From assembly GCA_021809105.1 (NCBI GenBank), contig JAKBAM010000014.1:1-64000 (forward strand): a DNA stretch of 64,000 nucleotides. Reading direction: 5' to 3'. The notes beneath the pieces are model-generated. The model was not told the DNA's origin and did not search any database. It saw only the letters and a program-made list of their open reading frames with translations. A program made the position numbers and the translations under genes. This document shows positions 1 through 8,713 of the stretch, one piece after another; the first letter of the stretch is position 1, and each line of letters opens with the position of its first letter. Origin of the DNA: Actinomycetes bacterium. Lineage in GTDB: Bacteria > Actinomycetota > Acidimicrobiia > Acidimicrobiales > Palsa-688.

Positions 1-447
1 GTCCTCGGTGAGCGGCTGATCTGCTGCGGCCGGCGGGCGACCCCATGCCGCCCGGTCGACGAGCAAGGCGGCGCCCGCCGCCTCTACCTGTTCGCGCAAC
101 GGTGCAGGTAGGGCGGCGACCAGCTTGCGTCGAGCGGCGGCGAGTGCCTCGGCCACGCTCGGTCCGAGGGTTGCGGCCGCGCTGGGGGCGGTTGTCAAGA
201 AGAGTGCCTCCGCTTCGTCTGCGGTGAGGCCCGTCAGATCGGTGCGGTAGCCGCCGACCAGGGCCCAGCCGCCGCCCCGGCCCCGCTGCGGGTACAGCGG
301 GACGCCGGCCATGCACAAAGCGTCCAGGTCGCGGCGGATCGTCCGCTCGGATGTCTCGAGCTGTTCGGCCAGCGCTGCCGCAGTCAACCGGCCGCGCGCC
401 TGGAGCAGCACCACGATGGCGACCAGCCGATCGGCGCGCACAGGCAC
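1..447 (-). CDS. YafY/WYL-type HTH transcriptional regulator (C-terminus cut by window edge)
   Basis: Reverse-strand reading from a GTG at 447 is open to the window edge (about 149 residues visible). The N-terminus is a DeoR/HTH_11-type winged helix: 'RADRLVAIVVLLQ', then 'LAEQLETSERTIRRDLDAL', then a glycine-rich wing 'GRGGGWALVGGYRTDL' and 'LTADEAEALFL', the usual linker towards a WYL ligand-binding domain, which would lie outside the window. The family binds DNA and often represses its neighbours. Another GTG at 441 and an upstream in-frame ATG at 494 are possible starts; none has a clear Shine-Dalgarno. It is divergent from the gene at 564, with about 116 bases between them, so it may control that gene (inference). 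Confidence 0.85.
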   Translation of the reverse strand, partial: MPVRADRLVAIVVLLQARGRLTAAALAEQLETSERTIRRDLDALCMAGVPLYPQRGRGGGWALVGGYRTDLTGLTADEAEALFLTTAPSAAATLGPSVAEALAAARRKLVAALPAPLREQVEAAGAALLVDRAAWGRPPAAADQPLTED

Positions 448-563
448 AAGGTAGTCAAGAAATAGGACAGGAGGTGGCCACTTAAGGGGTGCATGCTGCG
501 TCGGAACCATCACTGCCATCCGCTAACCAGCACCGCGCAGACAGACTTCGACCAGGAGCGACC

Positions 564-1172
564 GTGACTGACATTGACCGCAGGCCCGCACTTTCTCGCG
601 CTTACCAGCACGCAGCCGCCATCGTCGAAGGGGTCGGCGCCGACCAGCTCCGCGATCGCACGGCCTGCCCTCTCTATGACGTGGCCGCCCTCGTCGACCA
701 CTTGGTCGGGGCCGGGCATCGGGTAGTCGATCTCGGCCGTGGCGAGGTGGCGCCCCCCGGCGACGATTTCCCCCACGTAGAGCTGAGGGATGCTCCCGAT
801 GAGCTACGCCTGGCAGGCAAGGAGGCCGGCGAGGTCTGGTCCGACGATGCCCGTCTCGACGCGACCGTCACCATGCCGTGGGGTGAGGTGTATACGGGTT
901 CGACGGTGGTCGACATGTACCTCGCCGAACTGGCCACCCACACCTGGGACCTGGCTGGGGCCACTGGCCAGTTGCACAACCTCGACGCCGGACTAGCTGC
1001 CTCCGCTCTGGAGGCTGCGCGCTCGATGCTCAAGCCCGAGTACCGCAACCTGGTGGAAGAGGGGTCGCCTTTCGGCTCGGAGGTCGCGGCGCCCGAAGAC
1101 GCCACCGCCTGGGAAGCCCTGGCGGCCTTCATGGGCCGTGATCCCCGGCCGGCGTCTCCCCGACCTGGCTGA
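564..1172 (+). CDS. TIGR03086-type metal-binding protein, DinB/maleylpyruvate isomerase-like
   Basis: 202 residues. The start is GTG at 564, preceded by AGGAG at 554-558 with 5-nt spacing; an upstream in-frame start at 489 lacks such a site. The protein has the helical-bundle pattern of the mycothiol-dependent maleylpyruvate isomerase N-terminal/DinB superfamily: 'ALVDHLVGAGHRVVD' near residue 50 and 'ELATHTWDLAGATGQ' near residue 125 would supply the metal-binding histidines. Family members are thought to use mycothiol as a thiol cofactor in detoxification; the substrate here is unknown. Adjacency to a divergent WYL-type regulator suggests local control. The stop codon lies inside a three-copy 20-bp tandem repeat. 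Confidence 0.8.
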   Translation: MTDIDRRPALSRAYQHAAAIVEGVGADQLRDRTACPLYDVAALVDHLVGAGHRVVDLGRGEVAPPGDDFPHVELRDAPDELRLAGKEAGEVWSDDARLDATVTMPWGEVYTGSTVVDMYLAELATHTWDLAGATGQLHNLDAGLAASALEAARSMLKPEYRNLVEEGSPFGSEVAAPEDATAWEALAAFMGRDPRPASPRPG

Positions 1173-1210
1173 CGTCTCCCCGACCTGGCCGACGTCTCCC
1201 CGACCCTGGC
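1151..1210. repeat. Three-copy 20-bp tandem repeat spanning a stop codon
   Basis: Units at 1151-1170, 1171-1190 and 1191-1210 share the core GTCTCCCCGACC. The first unit encodes the last residues of the upstream gene and the junction with the second supplies its TGA. Copies 2 and 3 are untranslated and lie just before the convergent regulator gene. No hairpin or T-tract is evident. Confidence 0.85.
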
Positions 1211-1243
1211 GGCGCGGGGCGTGCGGCGACGGATGGTGCCGGC

Positions 1244-1921
1244 TCATGGCGGTATTAGCCGGTAGCCGGCGCCTCGGACGGTTTGGATGAGTGGCGAGGC
1301 GCCGGGTACGTTGATCTTCCGGCGTAGGTAGCCGACATAGACGTCTACCACGTTGGAGCCGGGATCGAAGCTGTAGCTCCAGACGTTGCTGAGGATCTGC
1401 GTCCGGGAGAGGATCTGGTGCGGGTGGCGCATGAACAGTTCGAGGATCGCCCACTCGCGGGGGGCCAGATCGATCCGCCGTCCCGCTCGTTGTGCCACCT
1501 TGGTGAGCAAGTCGAGCCGGAGGTCGCCGACTACCAACTCGCTGGCTGTCGGTTGTTTCGTGCTGCGAAGAGCGGCCCGGATCCGGGCGAGCAGCTCGTC
1601 GAAGGCGAACGGTTTTGTGACGTAATCGTTGGCGCCGGCATCGAGACCGACGATCTTGTCGCTCAATTCTGCTTTCGCGGTGAGGATGATGACCGGCACG
1701 TCCAGTCCCTCGGAGCGGGTCCAGCGCAGGAGCCCTTCACCGGAGCCGTCGGGGAGCCGGAGGTCGAGTAGCACCAGGTCGAAGCCCGCGCCGTTAGCGG
1801 TCAGCCAGCGGCGGGCTTCGTCGGTGCTGGTGGCGACGGTGACGGCGTAGCCTTCGGCTCGCATCCCTTTTTCCAGGAATGACGCGATCCCGTGATCGTC
1901 TTCGACTACCAGCACCTGCAT
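1244..1921 (-). CDS. OmpR/PhoB-family response regulator
   Basis: 225 residues from ATG at 1921. The receiver domain has the acidic pair 'VVEDD', phospho-acceptor Asp53 in 'LVLLDLRLPDG' and Lys103 in 'YVTKPFAFDELLARIRAAL'. The C-terminal winged helix (about 130-225) has 'LAPREWAILELFMRHPHQ', 'ILSNVWSYSFDPGSNVVDVY' and 'VRGAGYRL'. It is the last gene of a three-gene operon: the kinase stop (1926) is 4 bases upstream and a GAGAGG lies about 8 bases before the start. An in-frame start at 2041 would lie deep in the kinase gene and is rejected. It is the expected phosphorylation target of that kinase; the regulon cannot be seen. Confidence 0.93.
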   Translation of the reverse strand: MQVLVVEDDHGIASFLEKGMRAEGYAVTVATSTDEARRWLTANGAGFDLVLLDLRLPDGSGEGLLRWTRSEGLDVPVIILTAKAELSDKIVGLDAGANDYVTKPFAFDELLARIRAALRSTKQPTASELVVGDLRLDLLTKVAQRAGRRIDLAPREWAILELFMRHPHQILSRTQILSNVWSYSFDPGSNVVDVYVGYLRRKINVPGASPLIQTVRGAGYRLIPP

Positions 1922-1925
1922 TTTG

Positions 1926-3548
1926 CTATGGCCTCTCGAAAAGGATCGGTCGCGCGATGCCGCCCTCCCTGTGTAGGCGGATGGTGGCCCGGCAGCCGCC
2001 GAGGGGTGATTCGCGGAGCGAAGTGCCTCCGCCATGCGCACGGGCTACGGCCTCGACTATCGCCAGGCCCAGCCCGGTGCCATAGCTGTCGGTTGCCGAC
2101 GGACGGGCGAACCTGCCGAGCACCGCCTCGCGCTCCTCGGGCGGGATCCCCGGTCCGGAATCGTCGACCATGATGTCGACGAACTCACCTTCGATGGTGG
2201 CGGAGAGCCGTATGGTGTCGTCGGGGCCGGTGGCTTTGACGGCGTTGTCGATCAGGTTGAGGAGCGCCCCCCGCAGCTTTTCGAGATCGGCGCTCAACAC
2301 GACGTCTGGTATCGCGCCCACCTGCCATTGCCGGGGCGCCAGTACCTGTGCTGCCGCCGCGACGTCGGCAAGCGTGGCGCGCAGGTCGACAGGTGCCATG
2401 TCGGCGAAGTCGGCCTCGAGCGACCGTCCGAGCAGTAGTAGGCGTTCGACGAGGTTCCGCATGTGGTCGAGCTGATCGACGACCACGCCGATGGTAGCCC
2501 TGGTTTCCACGGGATCGTCGAGTCGTCCCCGGGCCATTACCTCGAGGTGGCCGCGCATGACCGTGAGGGGGGTGCGTAACTGGTGGGAGACATCCGCCAG
2601 CAGCCGGCGTTGTACCGAAACGGCATGGTCGATCTTGCTGATCATTGCGTCGAAGGTCTCGGCCATCTCGCCGACCTCGTCGCCGGTGCGCTTGTCGCTG
2701 AGGCGGACGTCGAGCTGGCCCCGCAATCCGATGTCGCGGGCGGCGTGGGTCAGGCGGTACACGGACCGGAGCAGCCGGCGGAGCAGGAGGTAGACGCTGA
2801 CGATAGCTGCCAGCAACGTGATGATGCCTTCGCCGACGGCCAGCTGCAGCACCCGGCGCCTGGTGTGCTCGTAGCCGGTAAGGCTGCCGGCGGTGACGAA
2901 GGTCCCGACGGTGTGGCCCTTCTCGACGATCGGGGTGGCCAAGATCTGCTCCGGTTCGCCGCTCAGGGTGATCTGGGCCAGGACGCTGCGGGCCGGTGCG
3001 TGTACGAGGAGGGCCGAGACTCGCGGCACCGCGGCCAGGGCGCCCGACCCGCGGGTGCCGAGTGCGGGGGGCGTGAAAGGTAGCGAGATGATGATCAGGT
3101 CGCCCACGATGTTCCCCCGGTTGCTGAGGAAGCTGCGGGCGAATACCAGGAGCGGCTGGTTGGCGGGCCGGGCGGCGGCTCCCTGGGTGAAGGCGGTCAC
3201 GTTTTCGGTGAGGTCGCGGGTGATCGTCGAGCGGTACTGGTTGGAGAAAGCCCGGGTGAATTGCACCACGACGATGCCGAGCACGGTGGCGATAACCAGC
3301 GCATGGAAGGCCGCAAGGCGGGTGGCAGTACCGAAGCGCAGGTACCGTCGCATCCGGGACGGCCTGCCCGGGGCGGTCACGGGCCCCGACGGCGCCGTGC
3401 CATCCCTCCGTCCGAACCCATCCCCCCGTCCGAACCCATCCGAGGGGCTGATCCCATCCGAGGGGCTGGTCCCGGCCGCCGAGCTGGATCCGTCCGCTCG
3501 GTGAGGGGAGGCGGTCCGGCTGGCGTCGAAGCCCCCGATGCGGTGCAC
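1926..3548 (-). CDS. Sensor histidine kinase with HAMP domain
   Basis: 540 residues from GTG at 3548. Layout: a polar low-complexity N-terminus (about 20-55, rich in SPSDG and FGRGDG repeats), TM1 about 78-98, an extracytoplasmic sensor region about 100-232, TM2 about 236-257, HAMP, then dimerisation/phospho-acceptor box 'LADVSHQLRTPLTVMRGH' (His322) and a HATPase with N-box 'NLIDNAVKAT', 'DDSGPGIPPEE' and 'YGTGLGLAIVEA'. An ATG at 3353, after the repeats, is an alternative start, but GTG 3548 sits 4 bases from the upstream stop and suits translational coupling. Cognate regulator is directly downstream. The signal is unknown. Confidence 0.93.
   Translation of the reverse strand: MHRIGGFDASRTASPHRADGSSSAAGTSPSDGISPSDGFGRGDGFGRRDGTAPSGPVTAPGRPSRMRRYLRFGTATRLAAFHALVIATVLGIVVVQFTRAFSNQYRSTITRDLTENVTAFTQGAAARPANQPLLVFARSFLSNRGNIVGDLIIISLPFTPPALGTRGSGALAAVPRVSALLVHAPARSVLAQITLSGEPEQILATPIVEKGHTVGTFVTAGSLTGYEHTRRRVLQLAVGEGIITLLAAIVSVYLLLRRLLRSVYRLTHAARDIGLRGQLDVRLSDKRTGDEVGEMAETFDAMISKIDHAVSVQRRLLADVSHQLRTPLTVMRGHLEVMARGRLDDPVETRATIGVVVDQLDHMRNLVERLLLLGRSLEADFADMAPVDLRATLADVAAAAQVLAPRQWQVGAIPDVVLSADLEKLRGALLNLIDNAVKATGPDDTIRLSATIEGEFVDIMVDDSGPGIPPEEREAVLGRFARPSATDSYGTGLGLAIVEAVARAHGGGTSLRESPLGGCRATIRLHREGGIARPILFERP
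3406..3477. repeat. Four-copy 18-bp tandem repeat in the kinase N-terminus
   Basis: Units at 3406-3423 and 3424-3441 differ at one position; units at 3442-3459 and 3460-3477 form a second, related pair. All are in frame and encode the SPSDG/FGRGD low-complexity segment. Copy number could vary without breaking the kinase reading frame. Confidence 0.8.
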
Positions 3549-3552
3549 CGGT

Positions 3553-4065
3553 CTAGCTACCGCTTGGTGATGTGGTGCTCGTCGTGGTCTTGTCGCCCGA
3601 TGAGGAGGAAGACGACGATGAGTCCGGGCTGGCAGAGCTCGAAGACGAGTCGGGCGACGTGGGGGCCGTGATTGCCACCACCGTGCCGGTGGATGCGACG
3701 GTCTGAGGACGGACCGGGGCGGGCGTTGGGACGACCCGGGCGGGTGCAGGGACGGCCGCCGCAGTTGTGGGGCTCGGGGCGGTGGTGGCCGGCGTCGTCA
3801 CGGGCGCGGGGGGAGCCGTGACGGTCGTGGACGGGGTCGGGGCCGCGGTCGCGGCGGGCGCAGGCAGCGCCGCTGGATGCGTGCCCAGGGTGGTGGGCGG
3901 AAGCACCTGAGCCCCCCGGTCGACTTTCGCAGCCGCGGGCAGAGGCGGGCTACCGCTGCCCAGCCCGATCGACGCCACTGCGGCGAGCAGCACCGCGCAG
4001 GCCGCGACCGTCGCATAGAGAAGCGCTGGGCGGAGGTTGCGTCGGCGCCAGTCAGGTCGGGCCAT
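3553..4065 (-). CDS. Hypothetical membrane-anchored Ala/Pro/Thr/Ser-rich protein
   Basis: 170 residues from ATG at 4065. A basic N-terminus ('MARPDWRRRNLRPALL') leads into one hydrophobic segment (about 13-36). The rest is low complexity: Ala/Pro/Thr-rich about 50-125 and serine runs about 138-158. This looks like a type II membrane protein with a long flexible, perhaps glycosylated, extracellular tail. Its stop is 4 bases before the kinase GTG, so it is the first gene of the kinase/regulator operon and may sense or tether something for that kinase (inference). No family recognised. Confidence 0.65.
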   Translation of the reverse strand: MARPDWRRRNLRPALLYATVAACAVLLAAVASIGLGSGSPPLPAAAKVDRGAQVLPPTTLGTHPAALPAPAATAAPTPSTTVTAPPAPVTTPATTAPSPTTAAAVPAPARVVPTPAPVRPQTVASTGTVVAITAPTSPDSSSSSASPDSSSSSSSSGDKTTTSTTSPSGS

Positions 4066-4164
4066 GGTGATCCTCCTCGGCGCCTTCGGAAGGTCTGGGC
4101 TTGGCGCTCGTCGCTTCGACCGGTCGGCTCACGGCCGGCTCTGTGCGTCTATCAGTTTGCCTGG

Positions 4165-5562
4165 TCATGAGGCAGGAGCGCCGACGGGATGCGCCCAGCG
4201 CAGCGGGGACCAGACGATGGCGTGGAATTCGGTGGGCGCGCCGCGACCGACGCCGTAGAGGGTGAGTCCCGCAGCCGTGCACGAGGTGATGTCCAATGCA
4301 CCAGCTGCGTCGAAGACGATGCGCCCGCGCATCTTCGACGCCAGTTCGCCGGGCTCGATCGACGAGAGCTCCTCGGCCAGGGTGGTCACCACCACTGCGT
4401 CAGCGTCCACGACCGCCTCCGCCAGCGTCCGTTCCCGGGTCCCGCACGTGTCGTCCGGCCAGGCCAGGGGATCGTAACAGTGCACCTCAGCGCCTCCGGT
4501 GACGAGTTGCCGGGCGATATGGCGACCCGGCGAGTCGCGGGTGTCGTCGGTGCCCCCCTTGAAAGCCAGCCCGAGCACCGCGACACGCTTGCCTCTGACA
4601 CCGGAGAGCACCACCTCCAGCTTGGACACGACCGCCTGCCGGGCGTCGGCGTTTTGAGCTACGGCGGCGTCCGCCAGGCGCGTCTCGGCGGAGAGAGCGT
4701 CGCCGACCGAGCGGAAGCCGTCGACGTCCTTCGGTAGGCACGAGCCGCCGTAGCCGGGACCGGGCCGCAAGAAGGCGGTGCCGATCCTGCTGTCGAGCCC
4801 GACCCCGGCCAGAACTGTGGTGGCGTCGGTGCCGAGCGCCTCGCACAGGGCGGCGACCTCGTTGGCGAAGGAGATCTTGATGGCCAGGAACGTGTTGGCG
4901 GCGTACTTGACCAGCTCCGCGCCCCGACGATCGCAGCGGACGACCGCGCTCCCTGGCGGGTAGAGGCTGGCCACCAGGTCCGAGACGTCGACGTGGTCAG
5001 TACCGACCACCACCCGATCGGGGGCCAAGAAGTCCGCGACCGCCCTGGACTCCCGCAGGAACTCCGGGCTCGACGCCACGCGAATCAGGATCCCGGGTGC
5101 GGCCTCCTCGGCGCAGATCAACTCGAGCGCCTCGCAGCTGCCGGGGGGCACCGTGCTCTTGACGACGACGACCAGATCCCCGTTGGCGGCCCGCGCCACC
5201 TGCCTGGCGGCGGCGGCCAGGAAGCCGAGGTCGGGTTCACCGCTCGGCTGCGGTGGCGTCCCGACACAGAGCAGGGCGATCTGGGCGCCTGCTAGCGCGG
5301 GGCCTGCCTCTGCGTGGAAATCCAAGCGCCCTGCGGCGCGGCCGGCCACGACGAGCTCGTCGAGGCCGGGTTCGTGGATGGGGATCCCCCCTGCGACGAG
5401 GGTGGCGAGACGATCCGGGTCGGATTCGACGCAGTGCACACGGTGGCCCAGGTGTGACAGGCATGCCGCAGCGGTGAGCCCGACGTAGCCCGCGCCCACG
5501 ACGCACACGTCCCGGGAGACGGCCGTGACGGTTCTGGTGGCGCCGGTGGTGTTCGGTTTCAT
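4165..5562 (-). CDS. ugd: UDP-glucose 6-dehydrogenase (UDP-glucose/GDP-mannose dehydrogenase family)
   Basis: 465 residues from ATG at 5562 with GGAGAAG just upstream. It oxidises a UDP-hexose to the uronic acid with two NAD+. Visible landmarks: NAD-binding 'VVGAGYVGLTAAACLS' (21-36), 'LLCVGTPP', 'KSTVPPG', 'SPEFLRES', central 'AELVKYAANTFLAIKISFAN', the catalytic cysteine (about 275) in 'GPGYGGSCLPKD', and C-terminal 'LGLAFKGGTDDTRDSP'. UDP-glucose to UDP-glucuronate is the most likely reaction, supplying the glycosyltransferases upstream. It closes the glycan operon 43 bases after the ABC transporter gene. GDP-mannose or UDP-HexNAc as substrate cannot be excluded. Confidence 0.9.
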   Translation of the reverse strand: MKPNTTGATRTVTAVSRDVCVVGAGYVGLTAAACLSHLGHRVHCVESDPDRLATLVAGGIPIHEPGLDELVVAGRAAGRLDFHAEAGPALAGAQIALLCVGTPPQPSGEPDLGFLAAAARQVARAANGDLVVVVKSTVPPGSCEALELICAEEAAPGILIRVASSPEFLRESRAVADFLAPDRVVVGTDHVDVSDLVASLYPPGSAVVRCDRRGAELVKYAANTFLAIKISFANEVAALCEALGTDATTVLAGVGLDSRIGTAFLRPGPGYGGSCLPKDVDGFRSVGDALSAETRLADAAVAQNADARQAVVSKLEVVLSGVRGKRVAVLGLAFKGGTDDTRDSPGRHIARQLVTGGAEVHCYDPLAWPDDTCGTRERTLAEAVVDADAVVVTTLAEELSSIEPGELASKMRGRIVFDAAGALDITSCTAAGLTLYGVGRGAPTEFHAIVWSPLRWAHPVGAPAS

Positions 5563-5605
5563 GGCTTCTTCTCCAGGTGCTGGGTTGGGGGCGGCGACAG
5601 GCAGG

Positions 5606-7501
5606 TCACAGCGGCCTCAGCCGGCCGATGTTGCGCGGACGGCGAGTCGGCCGTTGGTCGTGGATCGCTCCAGAGAAACGATGCAGGCGCGAGTAGGCCT
5701 TCCCGGCTGCGAGGAGCTCGCCGTGAGTTCCTTGCTCCACGACCCTCCCGTTGGACAACACCGTGATGGCATCGGCATTGCGGACAGCTTTGAGCTGGTG
5801 GCTGACCATCAACGTCGTACGCCCCTCGCACAGCCGCTCCAGGGCGGCGAGGACAACCGACTCGGTGGCCGCGTCGAGGCCGGTGGTCGGCTCGTCGAGC
5901 AAAAGTATCGGAGCGTCGCGCACCATCGCCCGGGCCATCGACACGCATTGGCGCTGCCCGCCCGACAAGCCGGTGCCGCCCTCCCCGACCTCGGTCTCGT
6001 AGCCGTCGCGCAAAGCGCTGAGCACCTCGTGCACTCCAACCGCGCGGGCAGCCGCGACGGCATCCGAACGGCTGGCGGCGGGGGAGCCGTAGGCGATGTT
6101 CTCCCAGACCGTCGGGCGCAGCAGGGCCATCTCCTGGGGGACCAGCGCGACGTGACGGCGGAGCCACTCGAGATCCAGGTCGCGCAGGTCGGTGCCGTCG
6201 AGGACCACGGCGCCGGCGTCAGGGTCGGCGAAACGGGCGACGAGACGCAACATCGTGCTCTTGCCCGAACCGGTAGCCCCGACCAGGGCATGCTGCTCGC
6301 CGGGGGCGATCACCAGGTCTATGCGTTCGAGGGTCGCCTCGGTGCCGGGATGGGCGAACGACACGCCGTCGAAGACGATCGAGCCTCGGACCTGATCGGG
6401 GCGGCGGGCGCCGGGACGCTGCGGCACCCGCTCGTCGGCCGCCAATATTTCCGCGACCCGCTCGGCCGAGGCGTTGCCCCGTCCCACCATCCCGGCCAGC
6501 TTGGCCAGCTGCCGGGCCGGGCTGTACATGCCCCGGAAGTACGCACTGAACACCAACAGGTCCCCGGCGGTGAGGTGCCCGCTGACCACCCGGCGGGCCC
6601 CGAAGAACATGACCATGGCTGTTGACAGGGTCATCAAAGCCGTCACGATCGGAGTGAAGCGGGACTGGAGCAGAACGGCGCGCCGGTTGGCGGTGAGTCC
6701 TTGGCGAGCCAGCTCGGCGTAGCGGCCCGCTTCGGTGTCCTCGGTCCCGAACGCTTGCACCACCGGCAGGGCGACGAGGGTCTGCTGCGCGGTGGCCGTC
6801 GCCAGGCCCTCGTTGCGTCGTGCCCCCCGCTGGGCGCCCTTTATGGCAGCCAGGTAGTGGCGCACCACCCACCACAGACCGGGCAGCAGCGCCAGGGCCA
6901 AGAGGCTGAACTGCCAGTCGAGGAACATCATGATCACCAGCATCCCCGCGACGGTGAAGGTGTTCTCCACCGCGACCGGCAAGACGTTGACCACGACGCT
7001 CTGCATCGCTTGGACGTCCCCTCCGAGACGGGACAGCAGGTCCCCGATCGGGCGGCTCTGGTGGAAGCGCGCCGACTGGGCCTCGATGTGACGGAACAGG
7101 CGGCAACGAAGGTCGTAGACCACCCGCTGGCCGGCGCCGGCGAGCAGGGCGTTGGTGCCGTAGGACGTCAAGCCGAGCAGCAGGGCGATCATGACCATCG
7201 CCAGGCAGAAGATGTACAGCCGGGAGCTGCGGCCGGCGGGCAGCCACGCCAGCAGCGCCGGCAGCCGGTGGTTGGACAAGACGTTGTCGAAGATGAGCTT
7301 GAGGGGCAACGGGGCGAGCCACTGCATGACGGCTCGCAGCACCGAGCAGGTGACCCCGCCGATGATCGCCATCCGCACCGGGCGCAGGTCCAGCCCCCAG
7401 CTCAGGAAGCCGACCCGCCGCTCGAGGAAGCGCCGAGGCGCCCGCATCCGGCCCCCGTGCTCCCGGGATGACCGCTCGACGGCCTTGCTGGCCGCTCTCA
7501 C
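5606..7501 (-). CDS. ABC exporter, fused transmembrane and ATPase domains (MsbA-like)
   Basis: 631 residues from GTG at 7501, whose GTGA overlaps the stop of the upstream glycosyltransferase. The N-terminal ABC_membrane domain has about six segments (about 40-340). The ATPase has Walker A 'VGATGSGKST' (about 408), Q-loop 'VALVPQEMALL', signature 'GLSGGQRQ' (about 515), Walker B 'ILLLDEPTTGLD' and switch 'MVSHQ'. Half-transporters of this layout work as homodimers exporting lipids, glycolipids or peptides; position between glycosyltransferases and a UDP-sugar dehydrogenase suggests a lipid-linked glycan as cargo (inference). An in-frame ATG at 7447 is an alternative start; readings extending upstream to 8113 overlap the glycosyltransferase gene. 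Confidence 0.9.
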   Translation of the reverse strand: MRAASKAVERSSREHGGRMRAPRRFLERRVGFLSWGLDLRPVRMAIIGGVTCSVLRAVMQWLAPLPLKLIFDNVLSNHRLPALLAWLPAGRSSRLYIFCLAMVMIALLLGLTSYGTNALLAGAGQRVVYDLRCRLFRHIEAQSARFHQSRPIGDLLSRLGGDVQAMQSVVVNVLPVAVENTFTVAGMLVIMMFLDWQFSLLALALLPGLWWVVRHYLAAIKGAQRGARRNEGLATATAQQTLVALPVVQAFGTEDTEAGRYAELARQGLTANRRAVLLQSRFTPIVTALMTLSTAMVMFFGARRVVSGHLTAGDLLVFSAYFRGMYSPARQLAKLAGMVGRGNASAERVAEILAADERVPQRPGARRPDQVRGSIVFDGVSFAHPGTEATLERIDLVIAPGEQHALVGATGSGKSTMLRLVARFADPDAGAVVLDGTDLRDLDLEWLRRHVALVPQEMALLRPTVWENIAYGSPAASRSDAVAAARAVGVHEVLSALRDGYETEVGEGGTGLSGGQRQCVSMARAMVRDAPILLLDEPTTGLDAATESVVLAALERLCEGRTTLMVSHQLKAVRNADAITVLSNGRVVEQGTHGELLAAGKAYSRLHRFSGAIHDQRPTRRPRNIGRLRPL

Positions 7502-8712
7502 CGGGCGTCTTTCCCCGTGCCGGGACAGGCCCCGGGCGCCGCGAACGACAGGGTGCGCCCCGCCACAGCATCCCAGTCCAAGTAGCGCACGGCTCGGGCT
7601 CTCGCGGCGGCGCCGAGACGGGCACGGGCGAGGGCGTCGACGACGAGCCCCTCGATGGCCGCGCCGAGCTGCGCCACGTGGCCCGGCTCGACCAGGACGC
7701 CGGTCGGGCCGAGAAGCTCGCGCACCGGGGCGAAGTCCGACGCCACCACGGGCCGGGCGGCGGCCATGCCCTCGGCCACCTTCAGGGGGGAAAAATAGAA
7801 GGTGTCGGAGGGCAGGTACGGGGCGACACAGATGTCCATTGCCGCCAGGTAGCCCCCCATCTGGGAAAAGGGGACAGCTCCGGTCACCACCGCGGCGACC
7901 GACGGGGGCATCGCCGCCGCTGCGCGCTCGGTCGCGGCCCGACCGGGGCCGTCCCCGACTATCAGCACCCCGATGTCGGGCTGCGCCATGGTCGTGACCG
8001 CGCGGAACAGCAGCTCGACGCCATGCCACGGCTTGAGGCTGCCGGCGAAGCCCACCACCACGCGACCGTCCAGGCCGAGGCCGCTTCGCAATCGGGCGCC
8101 GCGAGCAGCCCACAAGCGCGGATCCAGACCTTTGGTGTCCGCACCGTTGGGCACCACGGAAGCCTCGGCTGCACCCACCGCGACCGCCCAGTCCGCCAGC
8201 GGCTGTGACACCGCCAACACCCGAGCCCCGCCCAGCGCGGCCCGCTCGGCGTCATGCGCCTCCGCTGCCATCTCCAGACCGAAATGTCGTACCCGTTCGT
8301 CGGCCACGGGGGCGTTTACCTCTACGACCCGGCCGATGCCGGCAGCGGCGCACAGGTCACTCCCTGATCCGGCGAACAGGCTCAACCGTTCGTGCGCCCA
8401 GTCGGGGCGGTCGGCCGCGAAGGACCGCCCGATCACGTCGAAGAAACGCGCCGCGGCGGCCATGCGCGATACCTCGGCGCCGGGACCGCTGCGCACATGC
8501 CCCACCTCGACGGGTACCACCGTGACCGCGTCGGCGCCGGGCGCTGCGAGCGGTCCTGTGACGTTGGCTGCGTAGAGGGTGACCCGGGCACCGGACCTGG
8601 CCATGGCGGCGCACAGCGACTCGACGTGCACCGAAGCCCCTTTCGTGCCCCCGACGGGGATCCCGGGGTCAGGCAGCAGGTAGGCGATCTTCGGCGCGTC
8701 GGCGGAAGCCAT
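7498..8712 (-). CDS. GT4-type glycosyltransferase
   Basis: 404 residues from ATG at 8712, one base after the upstream stop (TGAG-ATG). GT-B fold of family 4: N-terminal 'IAYLLPDPGIPVGGTKG' acceptor-side domain, central 'VVVGFAGSLKPWHGVELLFRAV' opening the nucleotide-sugar domain, and the EX7E-like motif 'PLKVAEGMAAARPVVASDF' near residue 310. It transfers a sugar from an activated donor to a growing glycan or lipid carrier at the cytoplasmic membrane face; donor and acceptor cannot be read from sequence. It is translationally coupled to its neighbours on both sides. Confidence 0.88.
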   Translation of the reverse strand: MASADAPKIAYLLPDPGIPVGGTKGASVHVESLCAAMARSGARVTLYAANVTGPLAAPGADAVTVVPVEVGHVRSGPGAEVSRMAAAARFFDVIGRSFAADRPDWAHERLSLFAGSGSDLCAAAGIGRVVEVNAPVADERVRHFGLEMAAEAHDAERAALGGARVLAVSQPLADWAVAVGAAEASVVPNGADTKGLDPRLWAARGARLRSGLGLDGRVVVGFAGSLKPWHGVELLFRAVTTMAQPDIGVLIVGDGPGRAATERAAAAMPPSVAAVVTGAVPFSQMGGYLAAMDICVAPYLPSDTFYFSPLKVAEGMAAARPVVASDFAPVRELLGPTGVLVEPGHVAQLGAAIEGLVVDALARARLGAAARARAVRYLDWDAVAGRTLSFAAPGACPGTGKDAR

Positions 8713-8713
8713 C

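Noticed and set aside
1151-1210. CRISPR array
   Set aside because: Three directly adjacent 20-bp units without unique spacers; simple tandem repeat.
7502-8113. Extension of the ABC transporter to 8113
   Set aside because: It is the out-of-frame shadow of the upstream glycosyltransferase; GTG 7501 with a GTGA overlap is a better start.
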